This document shows, in pieces, positions 1 to 6,085 of a stretch of DNA of 12,078 bases (its first letter is position 1; each line of letters opens with the position of its first letter). Origin of the DNA: Deltaproteobacteria bacterium (lineage in GTDB: Bacteria > SAR324 > JACQKK01); NCBI GenBank assembly GCA_029879595.1, contig JAOUPZ010000055.1:1-12078 (forward strand). Reading direction: 5' to 3'. The notes beneath the pieces were generated by a model. The model saw only the letters and a program-made list of their open reading frames with translations. It made no database searches and was not told the DNA's origin. A program made the translations under genes and the position numbers.

Positions 1-178
1 GGGCCATCAGGAGCTTTTCCTCGGCGTTCATGGTGAACCCCGGGGACTGCTCGCCGTCCCTGAGAGTGGTGTCGAACACCCGGACCCGCCCGACCTGGGC
101 TCCCCGCGGTGTTATCGTTTTGTCTGCCGCCTTGCCTGCCGCCTTGCCTGCCGCCTTGCCTGTCACTTGGTCTTTCAT
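1..178 (-). CDS. leuA: 2-isopropylmalate synthase-like protein, N-terminal part (cut by window edge)
   Basis: The first 59 residues are visible; the rest lies beyond base 1. After an unusual basic/Ala leader of about 30 residues (three GKAA units at residues 7-18) comes VRVFDTTLRDGEQSPGF (about 32-48), the first strand and metal/substrate-binding loop of the DRE-TIM metallolyase family. R40-D41 correspond to the catalytic Arg and metal-binding Asp of LeuA. LeuA condenses acetyl-CoA with 2-ketoisovalerate in the first committed step of leucine synthesis, in the cytoplasm. Citramalate and homocitrate synthases share this motif, so LeuA is the likeliest but not the only reading; the SPGFTMN continuation favours LeuA. 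The ATG at 178-176 is preceded by AGGAACGG at suitable spacing. A strong terminator lies 100 bases upstream on the same strand, suggesting either an attenuated leader or a separate transcript. Confidence 0.85.
   Translation of the reverse strand, partial: MKDQVTGKAAGKAAGKAADKTITPRGAQVGRVRVFDTTLRDGEQSPGFTMNAEEKLLMA
125..162. repeat. 12-bp tandem repeat inside the leuA N-terminus
   Basis: The unit cttgcctgccgc occurs at 131-142 and 143-154, with partial copies on both sides. It is in frame and encodes the GKAA repeats of the LeuA leader. A 12-bp period keeps the frame when copies are gained or lost, so copy number could vary between strains without killing the enzyme. Confidence 0.85.
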
Positions 179-277
179 ATTGCCCGTTCCTGGTTCTGGC
201 CCTCTGGGCCTGGTTTCCCTTGAATTTACCGCCGGAAGTCGCCCGGCTGTTCTGTTTCACTCGATTTCAGGCGCGGC

Positions 278-325
278 AAAAAAAAAGCCGCGATGCCTTT
301 GTGCTCCTTCGAAAGGCCTCGCAGC
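278..325 (-). terminator. Strong intrinsic terminator upstream of leuA
   Basis: Read on the minus strand, GCTGCGAGGCCTTT (325-312) pairs with AAAGGCATCGCGGC (300-287): 14 positions with one mismatch and one G-T wobble. The loop is 11 nt and nine T residues follow directly (286-278). This is a textbook rho-independent terminator. It may end the transcript of the small membrane-protein gene at 416-586, or act as an attenuator in a long leuA leader, since I see no convincing promoter between it and leuA. Confidence 0.85.
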
Positions 326-359
326 TGTTCTTTCCGTTGGATCTGGATCGAAATCTTCT

Positions 360-368
360 CCGCGAGGC
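360..368 (-). promoter_or_regulatory. Possible antiterminator arm upstream of the leuA terminator
   Basis: On the minus strand GCCTCGCGG (368-360) can pair with CTGCGAGGC (324-316): nine pairs including one G-T wobble. The second segment is most of the 5' arm of the terminator hairpin, so the two pairings exclude each other, as in attenuators. No T-box signature (GGGTGGNACCGCG type) and no obvious regulatory leader peptide was found in the leader, so the signal sensed is unknown. Nine pairs in GC-rich DNA can arise by chance. Confidence 0.3.
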
Positions 369-415
369 TCCCGGCCCCGCTGGATTTCCATCCGCCCTAT
401 CTTGATCTTATCCCA

Positions 416-586
416 TCAAGCAGCGGATTGCTTCCGGCCCAGGCTCAGGCGCAGGGTGTAGAACGCCCCTAATAACAGAGCGCCTAAGACCAGTAATCCG
501 AGAGCCATGGGTATCATATCCAATCCATTAATGCGTGGTTTGCGGACTTTCGTCCTTTTTTTATCATTATCGATGGCAACGTCCAT
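416..586 (-). CDS. Small leucine-rich single-pass membrane protein
   Basis: A 56-residue protein of no family I recognise. A charged N-terminal half (MDVAIDNDKKRTKVRKPR) is followed by one hydrophobic helix, roughly residues 25-44 (IPMALGLLVLGALLLGAFYT), and a short basic tail ending GRKQSAA. The basic residues flanking the helix on both sides make topology uncertain. I prefer the ATG at 586 because GAGGGG lies seven bases upstream; an in-frame ATG at 631 would give 71 residues but has a poorer ribosome site. It is on the same strand as leuA, with the long-stem terminator between. Ten of 22 residues in the helix region are Leu, which is typical of a TM helix, although it also raises the question of a leucine-sensing leader. 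Function unknown. Confidence 0.55.
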   Translation of the reverse strand: MDVAIDNDKKRTKVRKPRINGLDMIPMALGLLVLGALLLGAFYTLRLSLGRKQSAA

Positions 587-891
587 TGTCAACCCCTCGG
601 CTATTTTCGCCTTTACTAAGGTTATCGGCATATTGTCCGGTTTTCTTCAAAAGCGGCCTGCCGGCCTTGTCTGGCAGGAGGCGCCTCTGGCCATCTGTGG
701 GTAGGGGACATTCGAAAACTGCGCCAAAATAAATAGCTAATGGATACTCATTATCAATAACAGAAGTTTTAATCGTTTATGCTGAAAAAACTGGGGAAAA
801 TATGTTATCAATGCTGCATGTAAACAACCAGAAGGCTCCGGGCTGGCGGATATATTCCGGCCTGGGGCGCAGCAACCGGAAGGAGTGATCC
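587..891. other. Divergent intergenic region
   Basis: About 305 bases lie between the divergent small membrane-protein gene and the dpaL homologue. The part from about 700 to 830 is clearly more AT-rich than its surroundings and should hold the promoters, but I cannot assign a convincing -35/-10 pair on either strand. A GC-rich hairpin (CCTGCC 657-662 with GGCAGG 673-678) and a Fur-box-like palindrome (743-755) are the only structured elements seen. No coding frame in it looks real. Confidence 0.6.
743..755. promoter_or_regulatory. Fur-box-like palindrome (weak)
   Basis: GATACT-C-ATTATC is a 6-1-6 inverted repeat with one mismatch. The surrounding 19 bases match the classical Fur consensus (GATAATGATAATCATTATC) at 13 of 19 positions. 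It lies between two divergent genes, 137 bases before the plus-strand start and 157 before the minus-strand start. Neither neighbour is an obvious iron gene and AT-rich DNA gives such matches by chance, so this is only a candidate operator. Confidence 0.25.
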
Positions 892-2106
892 ATGGAGCGA
901 TACCCATGCCGCTGGCTCGCCAATCCCCAGGCGGCGACCGGCGAGGAATACGGGCCTCGGGAAGCGGCCATTCTGAGCCGCGAGGCGGCCGAGATGGTTC
1001 ACGGGGAAATTCTGTCCTGGCCGGTTTATCTAACCAGCCCCCTGCACGCCCTGCCCGGTCTGGCCGCCGAGCTGGGCCTGGGAGGGCTGTGGGTCAAGGA
1101 CGAGTCCCGGCGCTTCGGGCTGAACAGCTTCAAGGCCCTGGGCGGGGCCTATGCGGTGCTGAGGCTGGTGCAGACGGAAGTGCAGCGGCGCACCCAGCGT
1201 TCAGTCAGCAGCTCCTGGCTGCAGGCCGGCGACCAGCGGCAGATCACCGAGGAGATAACAGTGGCCACGGCCACGGCGGGGAACCATGGCCGGGCGGTGG
1301 CCTGGGGAGCCCGGCAGTTCGGCTGCCGCAGCGTGGTTTACGTTTCCCAGTCCGTCAGCCCCTTGCGCTGCAAGGCCCTGAGCGAGTTGGGTGCGGAGGT
1401 GGTGCGGGTTCCGGGCACATATGATGATGCGGTGGCCAGAGTGCGCCACGATGCCGAGATAAACGGCTGGGAAGTGCTCATGGACACCGCCTGGGAGAAC
1501 TACCGCGACATACCCCGCTGGATAATGCTGGGTTACACCCTGCTGGCTTCTGAGGTGACGGGGCAGCTTCCTGACGGGGAGCGGCCGGACCTGGTACTGG
1601 TCCAGGGCGGGGTGGGGGGGCTGGCCGCCGCCGTGTGCGCCTGGCTGTGGGAATCCTGGGGGACCAGCCGGCCCCGGTTCGTGGTGGTGGAGCCGGAGCG
1701 GGCGGCCTGCCTGATGGAATCAGCCCTGAAGGGCTTACCGGTCGTGGTGGAGGGGGGCCTGGAGACCATCATGGGCGGGCTGGCCGCCGGAGCACCCAGC
1801 CTGGACGCCTGGGAAATACTCAGGCGGGGCGCCGACGGCTTCCTGGCCATCGGGGACGATGCCGCCAGACAGGCCATGTGCCTGCTGGCCCGGGGCCGGG
1901 ATGGCGATGCCCGGATTGTCGCCGGGGAATCCGGCGGGGCGGGGCTGGCCGGTCTGCTGAGCGCACTGGAAAATAACGGAGCCCGGCAGGCCCTGGGCCT
2001 GAACACGCAAAGCCGGGTGCTGATCATCAATTCCGAGGGGGCCACCGACCCGGAGTCCTACCGGGAGATAGTGGGCGAGCCCCCGGAGACGGTGGGAATG
2101 GGTTAG
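892..2106 (+). CDS. dpaL: Diaminopropionate ammonia-lyase homologue (fold-type II PLP enzyme) with altered active site
   Basis: A 404-residue homologue of E. coli YgeX/DpaL, which converts 2,3-diaminopropionate to pyruvate and two ammonia using pyridoxal phosphate. Family motifs, in order: VKDESRRFGLNSFKALGGAYA with the Schiff-base lysine at K81; TAGNHGRAVAW (about 128-138), the phosphate/substrate loop; MDTAWENYRDIPRWIMLGY (about 197-215); QGGVGG, the glycine-rich PLP phosphate loop; VEPERAACLMES; a SEGATDPESYRE C-terminus. By my alignment A129 replaces Asp120 of E. coli, the residue assigned as base for the D-isomer; K81 matches Lys77. The enzyme may therefore act only on L-diaminopropionate or on another amino acid. 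There is a family-atypical insert around 95-120. AGGAG lies six bases before the ATG. It is probably cotranscribed with the secreted-protein gene 61 bases downstream. No ygeY/ygeW-type partners are in the window. Confidence 0.88.
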   Translation: MERYPCRWLANPQAATGEEYGPREAAILSREAAEMVHGEILSWPVYLTSPLHALPGLAAELGLGGLWVKDESRRFGLNSFKALGGAYAVLRLVQTEVQRRTQRSVSSSWLQAGDQRQITEEITVATATAGNHGRAVAWGARQFGCRSVVYVSQSVSPLRCKALSELGAEVVRVPGTYDDAVARVRHDAEINGWEVLMDTAWENYRDIPRWIMLGYTLLASEVTGQLPDGERPDLVLVQGGVGGLAAAVCAWLWESWGTSRPRFVVVEPERAACLMESALKGLPVVVEGGLETIMGGLAAGAPSLDAWEILRRGADGFLAIGDDAARQAMCLLARGRDGDARIVAGESGGAGLAGLLSALENNGARQALGLNTQSRVLIINSEGATDPESYREIVGEPPETVGMG

Positions 2107-2167
2107 CGCCGGGGCGGGATATGTTAGTCGGAAAAGAAAATATGCGGAATGAATCAGGAGCAGAGAT

Positions 2168-2980
2168 ATGAACCTTCTGAACTGGAGCGCCGGGACGGTT
2201 TTGTCAAAACCGAAGGCTGCGGATTTATGGCAGCTCTCTTCCCGGCCCTTGCGGTCGCTCGCGGGCCTTATGGTAAGCCTGAAGATGAACCTTGCTATCA
2301 GCCTTGCCATCAGCCTTACTGCTGGGCTGAGCATGGGGCTGAGCGCGGGGCTGTTCCTGCTGCCGGGAACCGCCCAGGCCCAGGAGCCGGAGCCTCCGGC
2401 AGCGCAAACCGCCACTGGGCAGGAAGGCGCGGAGCCGACAGCAAGTGCACAGGCGGAAACTGATCAGGCAGTAGCTGAACAGGCTGACACTGGGCAGGCT
2501 GACACTGGGCAGGCTGCAACTGAGCAGACCGCAGGCGGGCCGGACGATGCGGCGAAAGAAACACCGCCCACCGGGGAGGAGCCGCCCCTGGCCGCACCGG
2601 CTGGCAAAAAAAGTCCGGCGGCCCCCGCGTCAGCAGCAGCGGGCAAAACCCACGCCTGTGAGATTGATCTGGACGCCGATGGCAGGGATGACACGGTGAT
2701 CCTTGTCCACGGCAGATCCCGGATTTCCCTGTACATCCTGGTGGAATACGACGGCAGGATCCCGACTTACTATCCCTTCGCCGCAACCCCCGAGGAGGGC
2801 CGGCAAATCCGGATGCGCTGCGAGCGCGGCAGCAAAGTGCGGGGAACCAGGGCCGACACCGAGGGCGGCAGCATTTACGAGACGCCGGGAGCCTATGTGG
2901 AGCTGTCCTACCCGGAATCGTCCTCGGTGGTCTTCTACCATGAAAACGGAGCGTTCCGGGAGGTCTGGAAAACCCGTTAG
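2168..2980 (+). CDS. Secreted repeat protein with DxDxDG calcium-type loop
   Basis: A 270-residue protein that I cannot place in a named family. A long basic N-region leads into a hydrophobic stretch (about 41-66) ending GTAQA, a good signal-peptidase I site after residue 71, so export to the periplasm or beyond is likely. Residues 72-160 are a low-complexity Ala/Gln/Thr/Pro/Glu linker with six pentapeptide units of QADTG type (95-124). The C-terminal domain (about 161-270) starts with IDLDADGRDD: D167, D169, D171 and G172 match the DxDxDG loop found in EF-hand, dockerin and FG-GAP/VCBS repeats. Two cysteines (164 and 218) could form a disulfide. CAGGAG lies seven bases before the ATG at 2168, which decides the start; an internal ATG at codon 40 would give a more usual signal peptide but has a poor ribosome site. 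It is the second gene of a probable two-gene operon with dpaL. Confidence 0.75.
   Translation: MNLLNWSAGTVLSKPKAADLWQLSSRPLRSLAGLMVSLKMNLAISLAISLTAGLSMGLSAGLFLLPGTAQAQEPEPPAAQTATGQEGAEPTASAQAETDQAVAEQADTGQADTGQAATEQTAGGPDDAAKETPPTGEEPPLAAPAGKKSPAAPASAAAGKTHACEIDLDADGRDDTVILVHGRSRISLYILVEYDGRIPTYYPFAATPEEGRQIRMRCERGSKVRGTRADTEGGSIYETPGAYVELSYPESSSVVFYHENGAFREVWKTR
2450..2539 (+). repeat. 15-bp in-frame repeats coding for pentapeptides
   Basis: Six consecutive 15-bp units encode QAETD, QAVAE, QADTG, QADTG, QAATE and QTAGG. Two adjacent units (caggctgacactggg, 2480-2494 and 2495-2509) are identical; the others have drifted. Identity is highest in the centre, as expected of recent duplication by slippage. 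The units form part of the flexible linker of the secreted protein. Confidence 0.85.
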
Positions 2981-2985
2981 CCGCC

Positions 2986-3037
2986 CCGGCAGACCGCCCC
3001 GGCAGACCGCACCGGCAGACCGCACCGGCAGACCGGG
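2986..3037. repeat. 13-bp intergenic tandem repeat, four copies
   Basis: The unit ccggcagaccgcm is repeated at 2986-2998, 2999-3011, 3012-3024 and 3025-3037, differing only in the last bases, with a partial copy just before. It fills almost the whole gap between two convergent genes. The unit is not palindromic and has no T-run, so it is not an intrinsic terminator. The unit is too short and has no spacers, so it is not CRISPR. Confidence 0.85.
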
Positions 3038-3040
3038 ACA

Positions 3041-3682
3041 TCACGGCACCTTGTAATGTGTCTCGGTGGCAAGTGTAATGGGTCTTTTATCCGGAGTGGT
3101 CCCGTCATACAAGGGGTCATCCATCGATCCTATTCTCAGGAAGGATCCGGTGGGATCAACATGGACAATGTTGAAAAAAGTCGACCCCAGGGTGGGCCCA
3201 AAGCAGTTGGCTGCTCCGGCCAGCGCCTCGTCCGTTACGTCCCGCTTCACCCCATCCACCCAGTCCGTGATTCCGCAGGCCTGAATACTTGTCAGCTGGG
3301 CCGTCCCCGCCACACCCGACGGGGTGTAGGACTTTGAATGGAAGGTGGTATCCACATCATTCACCACCTCGCCCGTGAGCAATGTTTTTTCCAGGCCCAG
3401 CACCGAGTTCCCCAGATTTTCCTCCACCCAGTATTCGGTGGAACAGGTGGTGTCGCTGAAGAACAGCCGGATTTTCAGGGTGATCTTCCCGCCCCCGATG
3501 ATCCTTTCGAATATCCTGGAACGCGTACCGTCCGACTCACAGTCCGTGACCCAGACCCCCGCATACCGGGATGTTTCTTTTTCCAGCCCTTCGTCTCCTT
3601 CAGTGCCGCCGCAGCCAGCAAGAACATGCCCCGCCAACAGCCCCGCAGTAATCAGGGCCAATGCCGAAAATTTCTGGTTCAT
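3041..3682 (-). CDS. Putative lipoprotein with four conserved-looking cysteines
   Basis: A 213-residue protein whose N-terminus is a lipoprotein signal: basic start, hydrophobic core and the lipobox LAGC with the lipidated cysteine at residue 24. Residue 25 is Gly, so there is no +2 Asp inner-membrane retention signal. The mature part begins with a short acidic linker, then YAGVWVTDC and a series of alternating hydrophobic strands. C48, C80, C136 and C160 could form two disulfides (48-80 and 136-160 are the closest pairs). The GVW start and the beta-rich pattern loosely recall lipocalin-like small lipoproteins, but I do not recognise a family. The ribosome site is weak (CCGGA, about eight bases from the ATG). 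It lies 57 bases downstream of the thiamine-binding protein gene on the same strand, with a dyad between. Function unknown. Confidence 0.75.
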   Translation of the reverse strand: MNQKFSALALITAGLLAGHVLAGCGGTEGDEGLEKETSRYAGVWVTDCESDGTRSRIFERIIGGGKITLKIRLFFSDTTCSTEYWVEENLGNSVLGLEKTLLTGEVVNDVDTTFHSKSYTPSGVAGTAQLTSIQACGITDWVDGVKRDVTDEALAGAANCFGPTLGSTFFNIVHVDPTGSFLRIGSMDDPLYDGTTPDKRPITLATETHYKVP

Positions 3683-3715
3683 ACTTTGATTCCGGAGAAA
3701 TTGTTTTGTGCTGCA

Positions 3716-3745
3716 GCCTGTCAGGACCGGCCGGCCCTGTCAGGC
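3716..3745. repeat. 30-bp dyad (hairpin) between two minus-strand genes
   Basis: Positions 3716-3745 match their own reverse complement at 26 of 30 positions, with CCGGCCGG at the centre and CCTGTCAGG-type arms. The element overlaps the stop codon of the upstream gene (3740-3742). No T-run follows on either strand, so it is not a classical intrinsic terminator. It may stabilise or process mRNA between the two genes, or bind a protein. Confidence 0.6.
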
Positions 3746-4045
3746 TTCCTCCAGCTTGGAGGTAACGCTGTTCAGTTTATCCTTGATAGACTGGCTGCGG
3801 TCGGTGCGGGTGCCGATCTTCAGGGCCGATGTTATCCGGGGGGCGCCCATCTGATGGATGTGCTCATGGCACTTCTTCACGCAGGCCATCACCTCGTCCC
3901 ATTCGCCGGAGATGTTGGTGCCGAAAGCGTGCAGCTTTCTTTCCAGACCCGCCTCCTGGATGATCTTCTCGCACTCGGCCACATACTTGGAAACGGAAAC
4001 CCCCACCCCCAGGGGCACCAGCTGGAAATCAACCATCACTCTCAT
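3740..4045 (-). CDS. Thiamine-binding UPF0045/MTH1187 family protein
   Basis: A 101-residue protein, the normal length of the MTH1187/YkoF-like family (Pfam Thiamine_BP, formerly DUF77). Family features: an opening strand with the PLG turn (VDFQLVPLGVG), a helix with the AECEKIIQEAGL pattern, then GTNISGEWDEVMACVKKCHEHIHQMG and the closing strand RITSALKIGTRTD. Such proteins are small ferredoxin-like folds that form oligomers and bind thiamine or its pyrimidine moiety in the cytoplasm; a physiological role is not well settled. The ATG at 4045 follows AAAAGG at five bases; a second ATG at codon 4 is possible. I looked for a TPP riboswitch in the 160 bases upstream and found none. The next gene downstream is the lipoprotein. 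Confidence 0.85.
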   Translation of the reverse strand: MRVMVDFQLVPLGVGVSVSKYVAECEKIIQEAGLERKLHAFGTNISGEWDEVMACVKKCHEHIHQMGAPRITSALKIGTRTDRSQSIKDKLNSVTSKLEEA

Positions 4046-4205
4046 CTGTACCTTTTGGTTCCTGGTTAAAAATTCTATCAGCTTTTTTCGGCGCCGGGAT
4101 CAGCCCGGCCCACCACCAATAAAAGCACGGTTTCAGACAAGTTTACATCGCCCGATGGAAAAATCCACCGGGAAGAAATACCGCCGCCGCCAGCCGGCAG
4201 GCCCC

Positions 4206-4243
4206 AAAAAAAAGCCCCGCCGGCGTATCGCATCCGGCAGGGC
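4206..4243 (-). terminator. Intrinsic terminator of the flagellar operon
   Basis: On the minus strand GCCCTGCCGG (4243-4234) pairs with CCGGCGGGGC (4223-4214), ten positions with one mismatch around a 10-nt loop, followed by eight T residues (4213-4206). It begins 46 bases after the flgE stop codon. On the plus strand the same hairpin is followed by TGTTTTGTG, but no plus-strand gene lies there. Confidence 0.9.
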
Positions 4244-4289
4244 TGTTTTGTGTTTGCCGCCCTGATAGTTCAGGGACCGGCGCTACGGA

Positions 4290-5756
4290 TTACCTCTTCA
4301 GAGCCACCAGATCGGCCAGCATCTCGTCGCTGGTGGTGATGCCCTTGGCACTGGCCTGGAAGGCCCGCTGCGTTTCGATCATCTTCACAAACTCGGTGGA
4401 GAGATCCACGTTGGACTTTTCCAGGTTGCGGGCATGGACCGCGCCAAAGTAGCCGTCATTGGGCAGACCCTGGATGGGCTTGCCGGAGTTGAGCGACTCC
4501 CTGTACTCGTTGTCCCCGGCCCTGTCCAGGCCCTGGTTGTTTACGAACCGCGTGAGGACCAGCCGGTTCATGGGGCGGATGTTACCATTGTCGAAATAGC
4601 CCATGATAACCCCTTCCTCATTGATGGAGATGGTCTCCAGCGTACCGGCCTTGAAACCGTCGGCCTCCAGGTTGCGCATCTTGGACTCACCGTCAAACTG
4701 GGTCAGTCCGTCCAGCCCGTTGCGCGGATCGTTGGGATCCAGCGGGTTGGAGCCCTGCCCGAAGTTGAAGCCCACCACCTGGGGGGTCTCGGTGAAGGGG
4801 ATGGTCACCTGGGGTACGCCCACGTCCGGATTGACCGGAGCTTCCACCAGAATCGGAGGTCCGGGAGGAATCAGCTGGCCGTCCGGCCCCACCTGGGCCG
4901 CTGTGCCCGGCAGGAAGGTGCCGTTGGTGGCGTCCAGCATCCGACCGTTCTCGGTGAAGCGCATGAAGCCGCCGCCGATGGCGATCAGGTTCTCAGGGGG
5001 GGCGCCTACCTCGCTGCCCGGAACAACCACATACCACTGCCACTGGTTGCGCAACCCCGTTCCTGGAACGGGCTGGCCGGTGGCCGGGTTGATCTGGGGA
5101 GGCAGATCTTCCATCTTGCGGAACACCACGTTGATCACATGGTTGCCGCCCCTTTCATCCACCACGTTGACCGAGGTCTGGAAGTTGTACATATCTCCCT
5201 GGACGTTGGTGGGGTCAAAGGGAATCTTGGGCGTTTCAGCCCCGGCATTCAGATTGGCCTGAACCTTTATACCGGTATTATTGGTGCCGTCTCCGGTGGC
5301 CTGCGGGGGATCATTGGCTCCCATAAGCTTGGCGGCCTTGGGAAATCCCTGCACTTCGCTCGTCAGGGGGTCCACATCGCGGACAAGCACCTGCTTGCCC
5401 TGCTGGGTCACCAGAAACCCGTCCTTGTCGAACTTGAAATTGCCGGCCCGGGTGAAGGTGGTGCGATTGTGCTTATCGCGGACGGTGAAAAAGCCGTCCC
5501 CCTCCAGAGCCACATCGGTGGCCTGGGTGGTGCCTTCCATTGACCCCTGGTCAAAGTTACCCTGCACGGACACGATATTCACGCCCTTGCCAATGGCAGT
5601 GGGAGTTCCCTTGATGCCGGTGGCGAGCATATCCTGAAAATTCGTGCGGTTGGATTTATAACCGGTGGTGTTCACGTTGGCGATATTGCTGCCCACCACG
5701 GTCATGGCCTCTCCAAAGGAGTTAAGGCCGCTTGATCCTGGATATAATGCAAACAT
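4290..5756 (-). CDS. flgE: Flagellar hook protein FlgE
   Basis: This 488-residue protein is the subunit that polymerises into the curved hook joining the flagellar rod to the filament; it is exported by the flagellar type III apparatus. The N-terminus has the rod/hook signature SGLNSFGEAMTVVGSNIANVNTTGYK (about 9-34). The C-terminus has the matching helix NLEKSNVDLSTEFVKMIETQRAFQASAKGITT, which packs with it in the hook core. In between is VALEGDGFFTV and a longer variable D1/D2 surface region, including a proline-rich stretch (about 290-320). The length is in the usual range for hook proteins with an enlarged outer domain. AGAGG precedes the ATG by seven bases. It is last in the operon: a terminator follows, and a 329-base gap separates it from flgD. 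Confidence 0.97.
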   Translation of the reverse strand: MFALYPGSSGLNSFGEAMTVVGSNIANVNTTGYKSNRTNFQDMLATGIKGTPTAIGKGVNIVSVQGNFDQGSMEGTTQATDVALEGDGFFTVRDKHNRTTFTRAGNFKFDKDGFLVTQQGKQVLVRDVDPLTSEVQGFPKAAKLMGANDPPQATGDGTNNTGIKVQANLNAGAETPKIPFDPTNVQGDMYNFQTSVNVVDERGGNHVINVVFRKMEDLPPQINPATGQPVPGTGLRNQWQWYVVVPGSEVGAPPENLIAIGGGFMRFTENGRMLDATNGTFLPGTAAQVGPDGQLIPPGPPILVEAPVNPDVGVPQVTIPFTETPQVVGFNFGQGSNPLDPNDPRNGLDGLTQFDGESKMRNLEADGFKAGTLETISINEEGVIMGYFDNGNIRPMNRLVLTRFVNNQGLDRAGDNEYRESLNSGKPIQGLPNDGYFGAVHARNLEKSNVDLSTEFVKMIETQRAFQASAKGITTSDEMLADLVALKR

Positions 5757-6085
5757 ACACTATCCTCTTTCAAACCCCGTTACATTGTTTCTCCGCCGTC
5801 CTTATAACCGGCCCTCTTCAAAACCGGCAGCGCTTCAGACAGACCTGAAGCCCTGGCAAAGACGACAGTTTTCATCCTTAAAGTTTCAGCAGCGCAGGCG
5901 GTTCAGAACTCCGGGGCAACACTGTTATTCCGGTTTCCGGTCCGCTTTTGATTTGCTCTGCCGGCCGTTCACTTCCATGTGTCGGGCGGGGCATCCGGGC
6001 GTTTTTTCCACCTGGCGGGCGTGGGGTCTTCTCTGGTTCCCCAATCCTGCCAGGCAGTTTTCGTCCGGTGCCCAAAGGCCTTTGA
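5757..6085. other. 329-base gap between flgD and flgE without a convincing gene
   Basis: Neighbouring flagellar genes are 0-51 bases apart, so this gap stands out. On the minus strand one frame is open from a TTG at 6075 to 5878 (65 codons, proline/arginine-rich, no family look). A GTG overlapping the flgD stop opens another frame of 54 codons. A third short frame (MKTVVFARASGLSE...) follows at about 5875-5780. None has a good ribosome site or recognisable motif. A seven-pair hairpin (GCTTCAG/CTGAAGC, 5832-5851) has no T-run. No sigma-54 (TGGCAC-N5-TTGC) or sigma-28 match was found. Confidence 0.6.

Noticed and set aside
653..684. GC-rich hairpin as terminator in the divergent region
   Set aside because: The stem is only six clean pairs and no adequate T-run follows on either strand.
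2986..3037. CRISPR array
   Set aside because: Units are 13 bp, directly adjacent and without spacers; no cas genes are present.
4046..4205. TPP riboswitch ahead of the thiamine-binding protein gene
   Set aside because: Neither the CTGAGA nor the ACCTGATCTGGATAATGCCAGC-type conserved segments were found; the GCCGGG/CCCGGC hairpin here is too simple.
4434..5543. 369-codon open frame on the plus strand
   Set aside because: It lies entirely antisense to flgE, whose hook signatures are clear; long antisense frames are common in GC-rich genes.
5878..6075. 65-codon minus-strand frame from a TTG between flgD and flgE
   Set aside because: Composition is rich in Pro, Arg and Gly with no motif and a poor ribosome site; not supported as a gene.
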